Part shown: positions 17,628 through 26,659 of the stretch, in pieces
How positions within the stretch are numbered: position 1 is the first letter of the stretch
Layout of the letters: each line of letters starts with the position of its first letter
Assembly: GCA_963715045.1 (NCBI GenBank)
Contig: CAVQRC010000006.1
Location: forward strand, 124,001 to 188,000
Direction: 5' to 3'
From: CAVQRC01 sp963715045
GTDB lineage: Bacteria > Planctomycetota > Planctomycetia > Pirellulales > Lacipirellulaceae
Length of the DNA stretch: 64,000 bases
Notes under the pieces: generated by a model
What the model was told of the DNA's origin: nothing
What the model saw: only the letters and a program-made list of their open reading frames with translations
Database searches by the model: none
Translations under genes and position numbers: made by a program

Positions 17628-18962
17628 ATGCCCGTCTCCCTACGCCCATTCTGGCCGCTTGCGGTGATCACCTCCCTCGTGTTCGCGACGGGTGGCTGTA
17701 CCACGTTGAATCCGCTGCAGCCGTCCAGTTACTGGTCTTCGTCGACCGCGCCACCAGGTACCGCCGAGTGGTGGAAACACCACAAGAAGGAAGCTGTGTT
17801 CGTGCCCGGCGAAGGCTTTCAGGTGGCCGGCTACGATGGGTTTTTCGACGAGCGGGGGCGGCCCATTCAGGCGATCGCACCCGTGAGCTTCGAAGAAGAC
17901 GCACCGACGGGGCTCGATCAGCTCGATCCCAAGTACGCGTATGAGCGGGTGAAGTCGGTTGTGGGCCAGGGCCCGGACCAGGAGGCGGCCACCACGGCGT
18001 TCGCCACCGGCAAATCGTTGTACGCTCAGAAAAACTATCGCGAGGCGGTCGAGCACTTCGAAGCTGCCGCCAACAAGGCAACCGAACCCGCGCTCAAGCA
18101 GGATGCCAGGTTCATGCACGCCGAGGCGCTGTTCTTCAGCGATCAGTACACCGACGCGAATGACGCCTATCTGCAACTCGTGACCGACTTCCCCAGCACG
18201 CAGTATCTCGATAAAGCGATTGCCCGACAGTCGGCGATCGCCAGGTTCTGGCACGATCTTCACAACAGCGATCCCAAGTGGCCGGTGACGCCGAATCTGT
18301 TCGACCCCAAGCGGCCTCGCTTCGACACGCTGGGCCATGCCCTGAAGACTTACGAGAATATTCGACTCAATGATCCCACCGGCCCGCTGGCCGATGATGC
18401 CCTCATGGCCACGGCCAATGCCCACTTCCTGCGGGGGTATTGGGACGACGCAGACTATCACTACGAACTCCTCCGCCGGGAGTATCCCAACAGCCCGCAT
18501 CAACTCAACGCACATCTGCTGGGGCTGCAGTCCAAGCTGCGAAAGTACCAGGGCGCGGACTACGACGCGAACGCGCTCGAGGAAGCCAAGCAATTGTCGA
18601 AACAGCTCCGCATTCAATTCGGCCACGAACTGCCAGCCGAGGAGCAGGCACGGTTGCGGGAAATCGAAGCCATGATCAACAGGAACCGGGCGACGCGCGA
18701 CTGGGAAATGGCGAAGTTCTACGAAGAACGCGAGTACTACAAAGCGGCCCGCTACTATTACACCCAACTCATCGAGGGGTTCCCCAACAGCGAACTTGCG
18801 ACGCAGGCGCGGGAGCAGATCGCGGCCATCCGCGATAAACCCGACACGCCGCCCGAAAGACTCGGGTGGTTGATGCAGGTCTTCCCCGAAAGCCGTGACC
18901 GGGCCGCGATCTCTGCCGCGGCAGGTCGCACGGCTGCGAGATCCGCAACCACCAGAAAGTAG
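17628..18962 (+). CDS. TPR lipoprotein, BamD-like
   Basis: The product has 444 residues with a lipoprotein signal ending in ATGGC (Cys near residue 24), so it is probably anchored in a membrane facing the periplasm. Tetratricopeptide-like helical repeats occupy about residues 115-190 and 235-400, for example YAQKNYREAVEHFEAAANKA, with a BamD/YfiO-like pattern of Phe-Pro-Ser/Asn at repeat ends. BamD is part of the outer-membrane beta-barrel assembly machine, but this protein is almost twice as long as BamD. A role in envelope assembly is inferred. The lptE-like lipoprotein begins 3 bases downstream, supporting an outer-membrane biogenesis operon. Confidence 0.75.
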   Translation: MPVSLRPFWPLAVITSLVFATGGCTTLNPLQPSSYWSSSTAPPGTAEWWKHHKKEAVFVPGEGFQVAGYDGFFDERGRPIQAIAPVSFEEDAPTGLDQLDPKYAYERVKSVVGQGPDQEAATTAFATGKSLYAQKNYREAVEHFEAAANKATEPALKQDARFMHAEALFFSDQYTDANDAYLQLVTDFPSTQYLDKAIARQSAIARFWHDLHNSDPKWPVTPNLFDPKRPRFDTLGHALKTYENIRLNDPTGPLADDALMATANAHFLRGYWDDADYHYELLRREYPNSPHQLNAHLLGLQSKLRKYQGADYDANALEEAKQLSKQLRIQFGHELPAEEQARLREIEAMINRNRATRDWEMAKFYEEREYYKAARYYYTQLIEGFPNSELATQAREQIAAIRDKPDTPPERLGWLMQVFPESRDRAAISAAAGRTAARSATTRK

Positions 18963-18965
18963 CGT

Positions 18966-19490
18966 ATGACATCGCGTTTCCTCACGGTGATCGCGATCAC
19001 GATGCTTTCGCTCGCTGGCTGCGCGGGGTATCGCATGGGGGCCCGCACGCTGTACCCGCCCGATGTGGCCACGGTCTACGTGCCGATCTTCGCGTACGAC
19101 GGTTTTCGTCCGGGCGTGGGAGAGCAGTTGACCGAAGCCGTGGCCAAGGAAATCGAACTCAAGACCAATTACCGCGTGGTGGGCACGCCCGAGGCCGACA
19201 GCATTCTCACCGGTCGCATCGTCACCGACCGCAAACGATTGCTCGTAGAAGATCCGTTCGACAACCCCCGCGAGTTGGAAACCAACTTCGTCATCGAAGT
19301 CGCCTGGGTGAATCGGCACCGCAGTCCACTCACACCACCCACGACGATCGAACTCCCACCTGACCTGGTCGGGATCGGGCAGACTTCAAGCCTGATCGCC
19401 GAGGCCGGCCAGTCTTCGGCGACCAGCCGCCAACTCCTCTGCCAACGACTCGCAGAGCAGATCGTGGCGACCATGGAGCAGCCGTGGTAA
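18966..19490 (+). CDS. lptE: LptE-like lipoprotein (LPS assembly)
   Basis: LptE plugs the LptD barrel that inserts lipopolysaccharide into the outer membrane. The 174-residue product has a lipoprotein signal with lipobox LAGC, then CAGYRMG, which resembles the family's start after the lipid anchor. Segments such as VYVPIFAYDGFRPGVGEQLTEA and ILTGRIV match the LptE alpha/beta fold pattern. Sequence conservation in this family is weak, so the call rests on the lipobox, size, fold-like pattern and the adjacent envelope-assembly gene. ATG 18966 lies 3 bases after the TPR gene, so the two are translationally linked. Confidence 0.75.
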   Translation: MTSRFLTVIAITMLSLAGCAGYRMGARTLYPPDVATVYVPIFAYDGFRPGVGEQLTEAVAKEIELKTNYRVVGTPEADSILTGRIVTDRKRLLVEDPFDNPRELETNFVIEVAWVNRHRSPLTPPTTIELPPDLVGIGQTSSLIAEAGQSSATSRQLLCQRLAEQIVATMEQPW

Positions 19491-19499
19491 GCTGCCCGC

Positions 19500-20390
19500 A
19501 TGCCTGCCGAACCTGTCGCCGATGCCGCTCCACTGCCGGTGACGTCGTGGTCTCTAAGAACGCGGCGACTCAAACTCTCAGCGGGACCGCTGTTGATGGG
19601 CATCGTGAACGTCACCCCCGACAGTTTCTCCGACGGGGGTGCGTTCCTGGCACCCAATGCGGCGGTTGATCACGCCCTGGCCCTGGTCGAACAGGGGGCC
19701 GACATCCTCGATGTGGGCGGTGAAAGTACACGACCGTATTCCGTGCCGGTGTCTGAACGCGAAGAATTGAAGCGGCTCGAGCCGGTTCTCGCCCGGCTGT
19801 CTGCTCAGACCCAGGTTCCCCTCTCGATCGACACCAGCAAGCCCCGGGTCGCCGCGATGGCGCTCGGCTACGGCGCGGAAATCATCAACGATATCACCGG
19901 CCTGGCTCTCGAGCAGATGGTACACCTGGCCGCCGAGTCGCAATGCGGCGTGTGTGCGATGCATATTCGCGGGACCCCGCAGGATATGCAGGACGATCCC
20001 CGCTATCACGATGTGGTCGGTGAGATCTTTACCCACCTCGCGGCGCGGCGGGATCGGCTGGTAGCCGCGGGTGTCGAGGCGACACGCATCTGCCTCGATC
20101 CGGGCATTGGATTCGGCAAGACCCATGAGCACAACCGCTTGCTTATTGTCCGGTGTGACCGCTTTCTGGACCTCGGCCAGCCCCTGCTGGTCGGCCCCTC
20201 GCGAAAGGGCTTCATCGCCAGACTTTGCCGGCGGACCACGGTGGATCGGCTTGGTGGGACCATTGGAATCGCGATTCGGCTGGCCGAGCTGGGAATTCAC
20301 GTGATTCGCGTGCACGACGTCGGTCCGGTGCGGGAAGCGCTGGACGTTTACGCGGCGACGGCACGGGAAGCTGGGCCAAATCCGCGTTGA
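19500..20390 (+). CDS. folP: Dihydropteroate synthase
   Basis: FolP condenses dihydropterin pyrophosphate with p-aminobenzoate in folate synthesis and is the sulfonamide target. The 296-residue product shows MGIVNVTPDSFSDGG (about residues 33-47), DVGGESTRP (72-80), the SIDTSKP strand, IINDITG, and a C-terminal region with LDPGIGFGKT and GPSRKGFI. All catalytic motifs appear intact. The N-terminus has about 30 extra residues before the barrel. ATG 19500 is 9 bases after the lptE stop. Confidence 0.95.
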   Translation: MPAEPVADAAPLPVTSWSLRTRRLKLSAGPLLMGIVNVTPDSFSDGGAFLAPNAAVDHALALVEQGADILDVGGESTRPYSVPVSEREELKRLEPVLARLSAQTQVPLSIDTSKPRVAAMALGYGAEIINDITGLALEQMVHLAAESQCGVCAMHIRGTPQDMQDDPRYHDVVGEIFTHLAARRDRLVAAGVEATRICLDPGIGFGKTHEHNRLLIVRCDRFLDLGQPLLVGPSRKGFIARLCRRTTVDRLGGTIGIAIRLAELGIHVIRVHDVGPVREALDVYAATAREAGPNPR

Positions 20391-20536
20391 TCTAAACGGC
20401 GATCGCGGCGATACTTTCAGGGCTGTGGCGGATGAGACTTCGTACTTGCCCAGAGAATCTGGGTGGTCCCGCGGCCGGTGAATTCGGCTGGAGCTGATTG
20501 CGGGATCGGCTGGTAATTCCCTGGAGAGTTTTCGCG

Positions 20537-21811
20537 ATGCGTGTCGTCGAGGCCGGCAATCTGGCAAGCTACTGTGAAGACGTTGCCGAGCGTGCCCAGG
20601 TGGCTGCCTCCGCATTGGTGTCGGTGACTGCAGAAACGAAGGTTGCGTGGCTGAGGGCTGCAGCCGCGTTGCTGCGCGGCAATCATCAGCGACTCACCGC
20701 AGCGAATGAACTGGACCTCGCCGAAGCCCCGAACTACGGCCTCACCGAGGCCCAGGTCGACCGGTTGCGACTCACGCCCGATCGGATCGAGGCGATCGCC
20801 GTCGCCCTCGAGGAAGTCGCCGATCTTCCCGAGCCGATCGGCCAGATCATCGAGACCACCACCCGCCCCAACGGTCTGGTGATCGACCGGGTTCGCGTTC
20901 CCCTCGGCGTCGTGTTCTTCATTTACGAATCGCGACCCAACGTAACGGCCGATGCGGCAGCGATCTGTGTCAAAGCCGGCAACGCGGTGATTCTCCGCGG
21001 AGGCAAGGAGGCCATGCACTCCAGCCAGGCCATTGTGCAGTTGCTCCACGAGGCCGCGATCGAAGCGGGGATGCCTGGCGATGCCATCCAACTCGTGTCA
21101 ACGCCCGATCGCGACGCAGTCGGCCACTTTCTCGGGATGCCCGAAAAGATCCAGCTCGCGATCCCCCGCGGCGGCGAAGGACTCATTCGCCGAGTCGCCG
21201 AGGAGGCCAGCATGCCCGTCATCAAGCATTACGCCGGCAACTGCCACGTATACGTCGACCGGGATGCCGACCTCGAGATGGCCCGCGATATCCTGCTCAA
21301 CGCCAAGTGTCAGCGGATGGGCGTCTGCAACGCAACCGAATCGCTGCTCGTGCATGCCGACGTCGCCGCCGAATTCATCCCCTCGGCCGTGGCCCAACTC
21401 GATCAGCACGGCGTTGAAGTCCGCGGCGACGCCCGGACCTGCGAATTGGCTCTCCAGGCGGTGCCCGCCAGCGAAGAGGATTATGCTGCGGAGTATCTCG
21501 GCCCGATTCTTTCCGCGAAGGTCGTCGGTTCGCTCGACGAAGCCATCAACCATATCAATCGAGTCGGCTCCGGGCATACCGACGCCATCATCACCCAAGA
21601 CGAGGACGCAGCGCGGATCTTTGCCACCCGCGTCGACAGCTCCGCCGTCATGATCAATGCCAGTACCCGCTTCAACGATGGAGGCCAATTCGGCCTCGGT
21701 GCCGAAATCGGCATCAGTACCGACAAGTTTCATGCCCGTGGACCTTGCGGGGTCAACGAACTGACGACCTACAAGTACGTGGTCCGCGGCGCAGGCCAGA
21801 TCCGCCAATAG
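20537..21811 (+). CDS. proA: Gamma-glutamyl phosphate reductase
   Basis: ProA reduces gamma-glutamyl phosphate to glutamate semialdehyde with NADPH, the second step of proline synthesis. From ATG 20537, with GGAG upstream, the product has 424 residues, the normal length. It carries the aldehyde-dehydrogenase fold with GVVFFIYESRPNVTADAAA, GNAVILRGGKEA, the catalytic Cys in CQRMGVCNATESLL and the C-terminal FNDGGQFGLGAEIGISTDK and RGPCGVNELTTYKY blocks. The frame is open back to 20498, but the ribosome-binding site favours ATG 20537. No proB lies nearby. Confidence 0.95.
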   Translation: MRVVEAGNLASYCEDVAERAQVAASALVSVTAETKVAWLRAAAALLRGNHQRLTAANELDLAEAPNYGLTEAQVDRLRLTPDRIEAIAVALEEVADLPEPIGQIIETTTRPNGLVIDRVRVPLGVVFFIYESRPNVTADAAAICVKAGNAVILRGGKEAMHSSQAIVQLLHEAAIEAGMPGDAIQLVSTPDRDAVGHFLGMPEKIQLAIPRGGEGLIRRVAEEASMPVIKHYAGNCHVYVDRDADLEMARDILLNAKCQRMGVCNATESLLVHADVAAEFIPSAVAQLDQHGVEVRGDARTCELALQAVPASEEDYAAEYLGPILSAKVVGSLDEAINHINRVGSGHTDAIITQDEDAARIFATRVDSSAVMINASTRFNDGGQFGLGAEIGISTDKFHARGPCGVNELTTYKYVVRGAGQIRQ

Positions 21812-21862
21812 CTTTCGCCTACCAGCGGCAAATCGAGTTCCTTCAACGCGACGGAATGCGTG

Positions 21863-22831
21863 ATGAGCGACGACGTTCTCAGCCAGGCAGAAGTAGAGAG
21901 CCTTCTCACCGCCATGGAAGGGGTGCCGTCGGGTGCCAGTGAATCGCCCGGTATCTCCCCTCGCACCAAGATCATGGCGTACGACTTCAAACGCCCCGAA
22001 CGCGTCGGCAAAGAGCAGATGCGGGCGTTGCAGACGATGCATGAAGGATTTGGTCGCAATTTCGGGGCAACTCTCTCGGCGCTGCTCCGCAGTATCGTCG
22101 AAGTGAAGCTGACAAGCGTTGATCAACTGACGTACAGCGAGTTCGTATTCAGCCTCGAGAACCCGACGTGCTTCAACGTGATTCGCGCCGAGCCGCTGGA
22201 AGGCAACCTGATTCTGGACATCAACCCGGCCATTCTGTATCCGGTCATCGACCGCCTGCTGGGCGGGGGTCGCGAATCGGGCCCCTTGGCGCGACGCCCG
22301 TTGACCGAAATCGAGCTGCGACTGGTCGGCCGAATTACCGATCTGTTTCTGCGGGAAATGAAGCACGCCTGGGACAACGTCTTGGATCTCGATCTCTCCG
22401 TCGAACGCGTCGAATCGAATCCGCAACTGGTTCAGATCGTTCCGCCCAACGAAGTGGTCGTGCTTATCAGCTTTGAACTGACGATCGGCGACGTACGCGG
22501 AATGATGAATCTGTGCATTCCGTTCAATTCGATCGAGCGGATCGGCAACAAGCTGACTGCCAACAGTTGGGCCAGCTATGGCTATCGCAAGCCGACCGCG
22601 GAGAGCATCGATCAGATGAGTCGGCAGATCGCCGGAGCGGTGGTCGAACTCGTGATCGAACTCGCCGAGGCCGAGATCTCGACGAAGGATCTGATTGGGT
22701 TGCGTGTGGGCGACATCATCACCACCGAGCAGGACATTCACGCTCCGCTTTCGGTGAGCGTACAAGGCACACCCAAGTTCAAAGCCTGTCCCGGTGCCCT
22801 CAAGGGCCGCAAGGCGATTCAGATTGTCTAG
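21863..22831 (+). CDS. fliM: Flagellar motor switch protein FliM
   Basis: FliM forms the flagellar C ring with FliG and FliN and binds CheY-P. The product has about 322 residues. The N-terminal LSQAEVESLL segment resembles the CheY-binding peptide (usually LSQDEIDALL). KIMAYDFKRPER begins the middle domain, and a C-terminal SpoA (FliN-like) domain covers roughly residues 245-320. GTG directly precedes ATG 21863 and could also initiate. No other flagellar gene is visible within 64 kb, which is unusual because fliM normally sits with fliN or fliL. A decayed surface-protein gene begins only about 15 bases after its stop. Confidence 0.93.
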   Translation: MSDDVLSQAEVESLLTAMEGVPSGASESPGISPRTKIMAYDFKRPERVGKEQMRALQTMHEGFGRNFGATLSALLRSIVEVKLTSVDQLTYSEFVFSLENPTCFNVIRAEPLEGNLILDINPAILYPVIDRLLGGGRESGPLARRPLTEIELRLVGRITDLFLREMKHAWDNVLDLDLSVERVESNPQLVQIVPPNEVVVLISFELTIGDVRGMMNLCIPFNSIERIGNKLTANSWASYGYRKPTAESIDQMSRQIAGAVVELVIELAEAEISTKDLIGLRVGDIITTEQDIHAPLSVSVQGTPKFKACPGALKGRKAIQIV

Positions 22832-22834
22832 CGA

Positions 22835-25800
22835 GTCGTTGGGGCCTCAACACGATCTCTCTCGGGACCGCCCAGTTCAGTGTCGCTCAGACGATCGCTA
22901 CCTGGACCGGGACCGCCGGCAACGGCAGCTACAACGATCCCGCAAACGGGGACATTGGCGTCGTACCGATCGACAGCGGAGGAACGACCTACCAGGTCTT
23001 CATCGGTTCGAGCCAGAACGTGACGTTCGACGTGCCTGGCAGCGGGCACCAGGTGTTTCAACTCACGACCGGTGGTTCGAGCCAGTTCATTATCGATCCG
23101 GGCAGGGATCTGGTGGTGACCGATGCGGCCTCGATTGGGGGACTGGTGAGCACCTCCAACGGCACGCTTTCAGCCAGTTCGGCGGCATCGATGTTTACCG
23201 GCACGGACGGGACGGATTCTCGCTTCTTCGGGCGGCCAGATTACGCTTGGCGTACCCTCGCTGAGCTCGGTGCTGACTTCGGGCGAGCTGATTGCCGCGA
23301 CCGGCACCGGCGCGGCGGTTACGTTTTCGCAGCTCCAAACCATCAACAACGACCAGGACGCGGGCGGTTCGCCGATCCGCGTGATCGCCGCCCGCAATAG
23401 CGGACACGTCGATCTCTCGGCGTTGACTAATGTCATCGGAGGGCGCGGGGGCGATTCGCTTTGCTTCGAGACAGCCTCAGGAGGGACGGTCACTCAGACG
23501 ACGACCGTGATGGCTCTCGACCTGTTCGACAACGGCAATCGGGCCGGAGGGCTGGAAGCCATCTACCTGTTCGGCACCGCGGGGCTGGACGGCCTGGAGA
23601 TTGCCGAGAATTCGAAGTTCGTGCTCAACGACATTAATGTCTACGCGTTCATGGACGGGGCGATGGTTCACCTCAATGCCCTGTTCGGGGACGAAATCCT
23701 TGGCATCCCGATGGGGGGCGGAGGCATTCTGGCGTTACGACCGACCGATCCGGCCGATTTCGATTTCGACGGTCACGTTGACGGCGACGACTTCCTGATC
23801 TGGCAGGGCCATTTCGGGACCGCTGCTGGCGGATCGGTCTTCGACGGCGACGCGGATGGCGATGGAGATGTCGACGGAGAGGACTTCCTCGTCTGGCAGC
23901 AATCCTTCCTGACTGGCGGCAGGGCCGCGGCAGTTGCTCGCGGCTCAAGTGCTCAATCAGACTCCCGATGGGACTGTGGGGAACGCCGTGGCGTCGATCG
24001 TGCTCGACGTCTCCGAGCCGCTCGTCGGTGATGCGGCCCGCGACCAGGCGAACTATGTCCTGACATATCTGGTTGAAAACGACATGCTCGGTGGCGGCGA
24101 CGACACGATCGTGCCGCTGTTGCCGCAATATACGGACGGCGCAACCCAGATCGAGCTGGCCGCACTGGTTGACCTGACCGCCTGGTCGGAAATGGACTAC
24201 GGTTTCCCAGCGGCGTGTTCGGCGATTGGACGGTCGACGGACCCGGAGCCAGCACCATTCAGAATCTCAATGGTGGAGCGACGTTCTTTGTCAGCGCGGA
24301 CGGGACGATCGATACAGCGTTCCGGGGGCGGGTGGCCGTCGAGACGACGGCCGATGACGACTTCATCGGAGTGGTCTTTGGTTACCAGGAGAATCCGTCC
24401 ACCGGCCTGCCTCACAGTTACTACCTGTTGAGCTGGAAAGCAGCCCAGCAGGGATCGGCGGAAGCCGGCCTGCGGTTGGCCAAGGTCACGCGCACGGGTA
24501 CGGCCGGTAACCGGCCCGACCTGTGGGATCTCTCCGACAGTGATCCCCACATTGAGCTGTTGGCGACCGGTCCGGCAACGTCGTGGCAGTCGAATACGGC
24601 TTACGACTTTCAAGTCGACTACGCGAGCAGCGGCGCGATCGACGTACGTGTCGAGCGGGCAACGGACGGCCAGTCGATCTGGCAGACCTCAATCAGCGAT
24701 CCCACTCCGCTGGGAGCAGGCCGCACGGGCTTTTACAACTTCAGCCAGCCCGACGTCCGCTATTGGCGTCTCCTCGAAGGCGGGACTCTTCCGATGGAAC
24801 CTACCAGATCGAGGCCATCTCTGGTGCGACCGCGCTGCGGGGACTGGACGAGATGCCACTCGACGGCGACGGGGACGGCAACGGCGGCGGAAACTACATC
24901 GGCACTTTCACCGTCGACATCGGCGAAGCAACCGCCGATCTCGATCTGGTCGCCACGAGTGACACGGGCGTTTCGCAGACAGATGACCTGACCAACGACG
25001 ATACGCCGACGTTCGACGTCACGGTCAATCGGGCCGGCACGATCGAGATCTTCGACGGTCCTGGGATCATGCCGATCGCGACCCAGCCGGCCGCGGCAGG
25101 AGGGTCGTTCTCCGTCACGCTGCCGGCCCTGGCTGAAGGCAACCACGACATTCGGGCCCGTTTCCGACCAGCACTCGGCAACCCCGTGGAAGATACCAGG
25201 ACGATTCTCGTCGACGTCACCGGGCCCAGGCTGCTGACCGGCACGAACTTGGAGCAATCGCCGTTATCTACGCGGCCGGTTCTGTTCGACGAGGACGTAA
25301 ACGCGGATCTCGTTTCGCTAACGAATCTCCAACTCATCGGCCCGACCGGGGGGCTGGCGATCCATTCCATCAGCGGGACGGGGGACTCCTACGAGATCGC
25401 ATTCGATCCGATCGTCGTCGGTGGCAACTATCTTCTCGTGGCTACGGTCGCTATCGAAGACCTGGCCGGTAACCGCATGGACCAGGATCAGGACGGAATC
25501 GGCGGCGAAGTCGGCCAGGACGAGGGGCTCGATCTATTGACGCTGATTCCCGATACGACTCCACCGGACGTAGTGCTGTTCGATCCGATCGGCTCCCGGA
25601 ACCTGCCCGTCAGCGAGCTGAACGTGACCTTCAGCGAGGCTCTGGACGAAGCCAGCTTGACGCTCGGCGACGTCACGTTCAACGAGGCGATCCGGGCGAA
25701 TACGTTCTCGGTCGGCGACGTCGCGATCAGCGGTCCGGCGGGGGCAGTCTCCGTGACGGGTGATGACCGACACGAATGCGTTTCCAGGCGAGACCATCGA

Positions 25801-26408
25801 AGTGTCCTGGTTGCTCGGAAACGCCGCCAACGCTCGACCTGTTTTGGGACGTGACGGTCATTTCCTTGACGCCACAGTTCCTGGCCGACAGGGCCGAGCT
25901 GCTCGTCGGCGACCAGCGGGCTTTGCAATTCAAGGTGACCAATTCGGGGGGCGCGGCCAGTGGCGAATTGACGGTTCAGTTGCCGGCCGCGGCGTGGCTG
26001 TCGCTGGCATCGGGTCGCACGATCCCGTCCCTGGCCCCGGGAGAGTCGATGACTGCTACGCTGCTGCTCACGCCTGCCGCCGACCTCGCGTTGACCGAAT
26101 ATTCGGGCCATGTCCTCGTGAGCAATGCCCAGGCGTCGTTGCTGGTGCCGTTTACACTTCGGGCGGTGTCCGACGCGACCGGAGTGCTGTCGGTGGCGAC
26201 CGTCATTCTCCGTGATCCCTTCACGTACGAAGTGCTCTACCGTGGCACCACGGACGCCGGCGGCTTCTTCGTGCAGCCTGACCTGCCCGAAGGTTATTAC
26301 ACCCCGATCTACAACATCGATGCAATGTTGTGCCCCTGCCCCACCTTTCAGGGGCACTTCCCTGCCAGCTTGGTTTGGCCTTGGGCGACTGAGATGCACG
26401 GTTGCTGA
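22835..26408 (+). pseudogene. Decayed multidomain exported protein (dockerin, thrombospondin-C-like, Ig-like)
   Basis: Continuous protein similarity runs through all three frames, with shifts near 23220, 23930, 24210, 24790, 25760 and 25840. Segments in order: a beta-rich stretch starting just past what looks like a signal-peptide remnant (SVAQTIATW); a dockerin type I-like pair (DFDFDGHVDGDDF, then DADGDGDVDGEDF, about 23757-23890); a thrombospondin C-terminal-like domain (24215-24775, ending FYNFSQPDVRYWRL); Ig-like domains (24900-25500); and a CARDB/NEW3-like part ending near 26310. No proper start codon or full signal peptide exists: the 5' end abuts fliM. The 3' end turns into unrelated sequence after YYTPIYNIDA. 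So many shifts, with both ends damaged, suggest true decay, though sequencing errors may add some. Confidence 0.7.
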
Positions 26409-26659
26409 TCAATCCGGCCAGTAAATGCTCGGCGTGGGACCCTTGCGAGTGAAGTCGCGATCTCGATTCTCGTGATTCCGCTGAGTATTCGTCGTTGTCG
26501 CGATAAAGGGCACAGAAAGTGCCCATCGGGTGCAAGTCGTTGGCGGTGGCCGCGAGTTAGCCAAGGTGAACGACGAGCTCCCAGACCGCGACCAGGATGG
26601 CAGAATCAACTCGAAATGAGTGGCTCAGCCGTTCACTTCTTACTCGAGAGGAAACGAGC

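Noticed and set aside
17640..19319. Long open frame on the minus strand (about 559 codons), opposite the TPR lipoprotein and lptE
   Set aside because: It has no recognisable domain or ribosome-binding site. Long antisense frames are common in G+C-rich DNA opposite real genes with clear lipoprotein signals.
21098..22765. Long minus-strand open frame opposite proA and fliM (about 555 codons)
   Set aside because: It is fully antisense to two confidently identified genes and has no family features.
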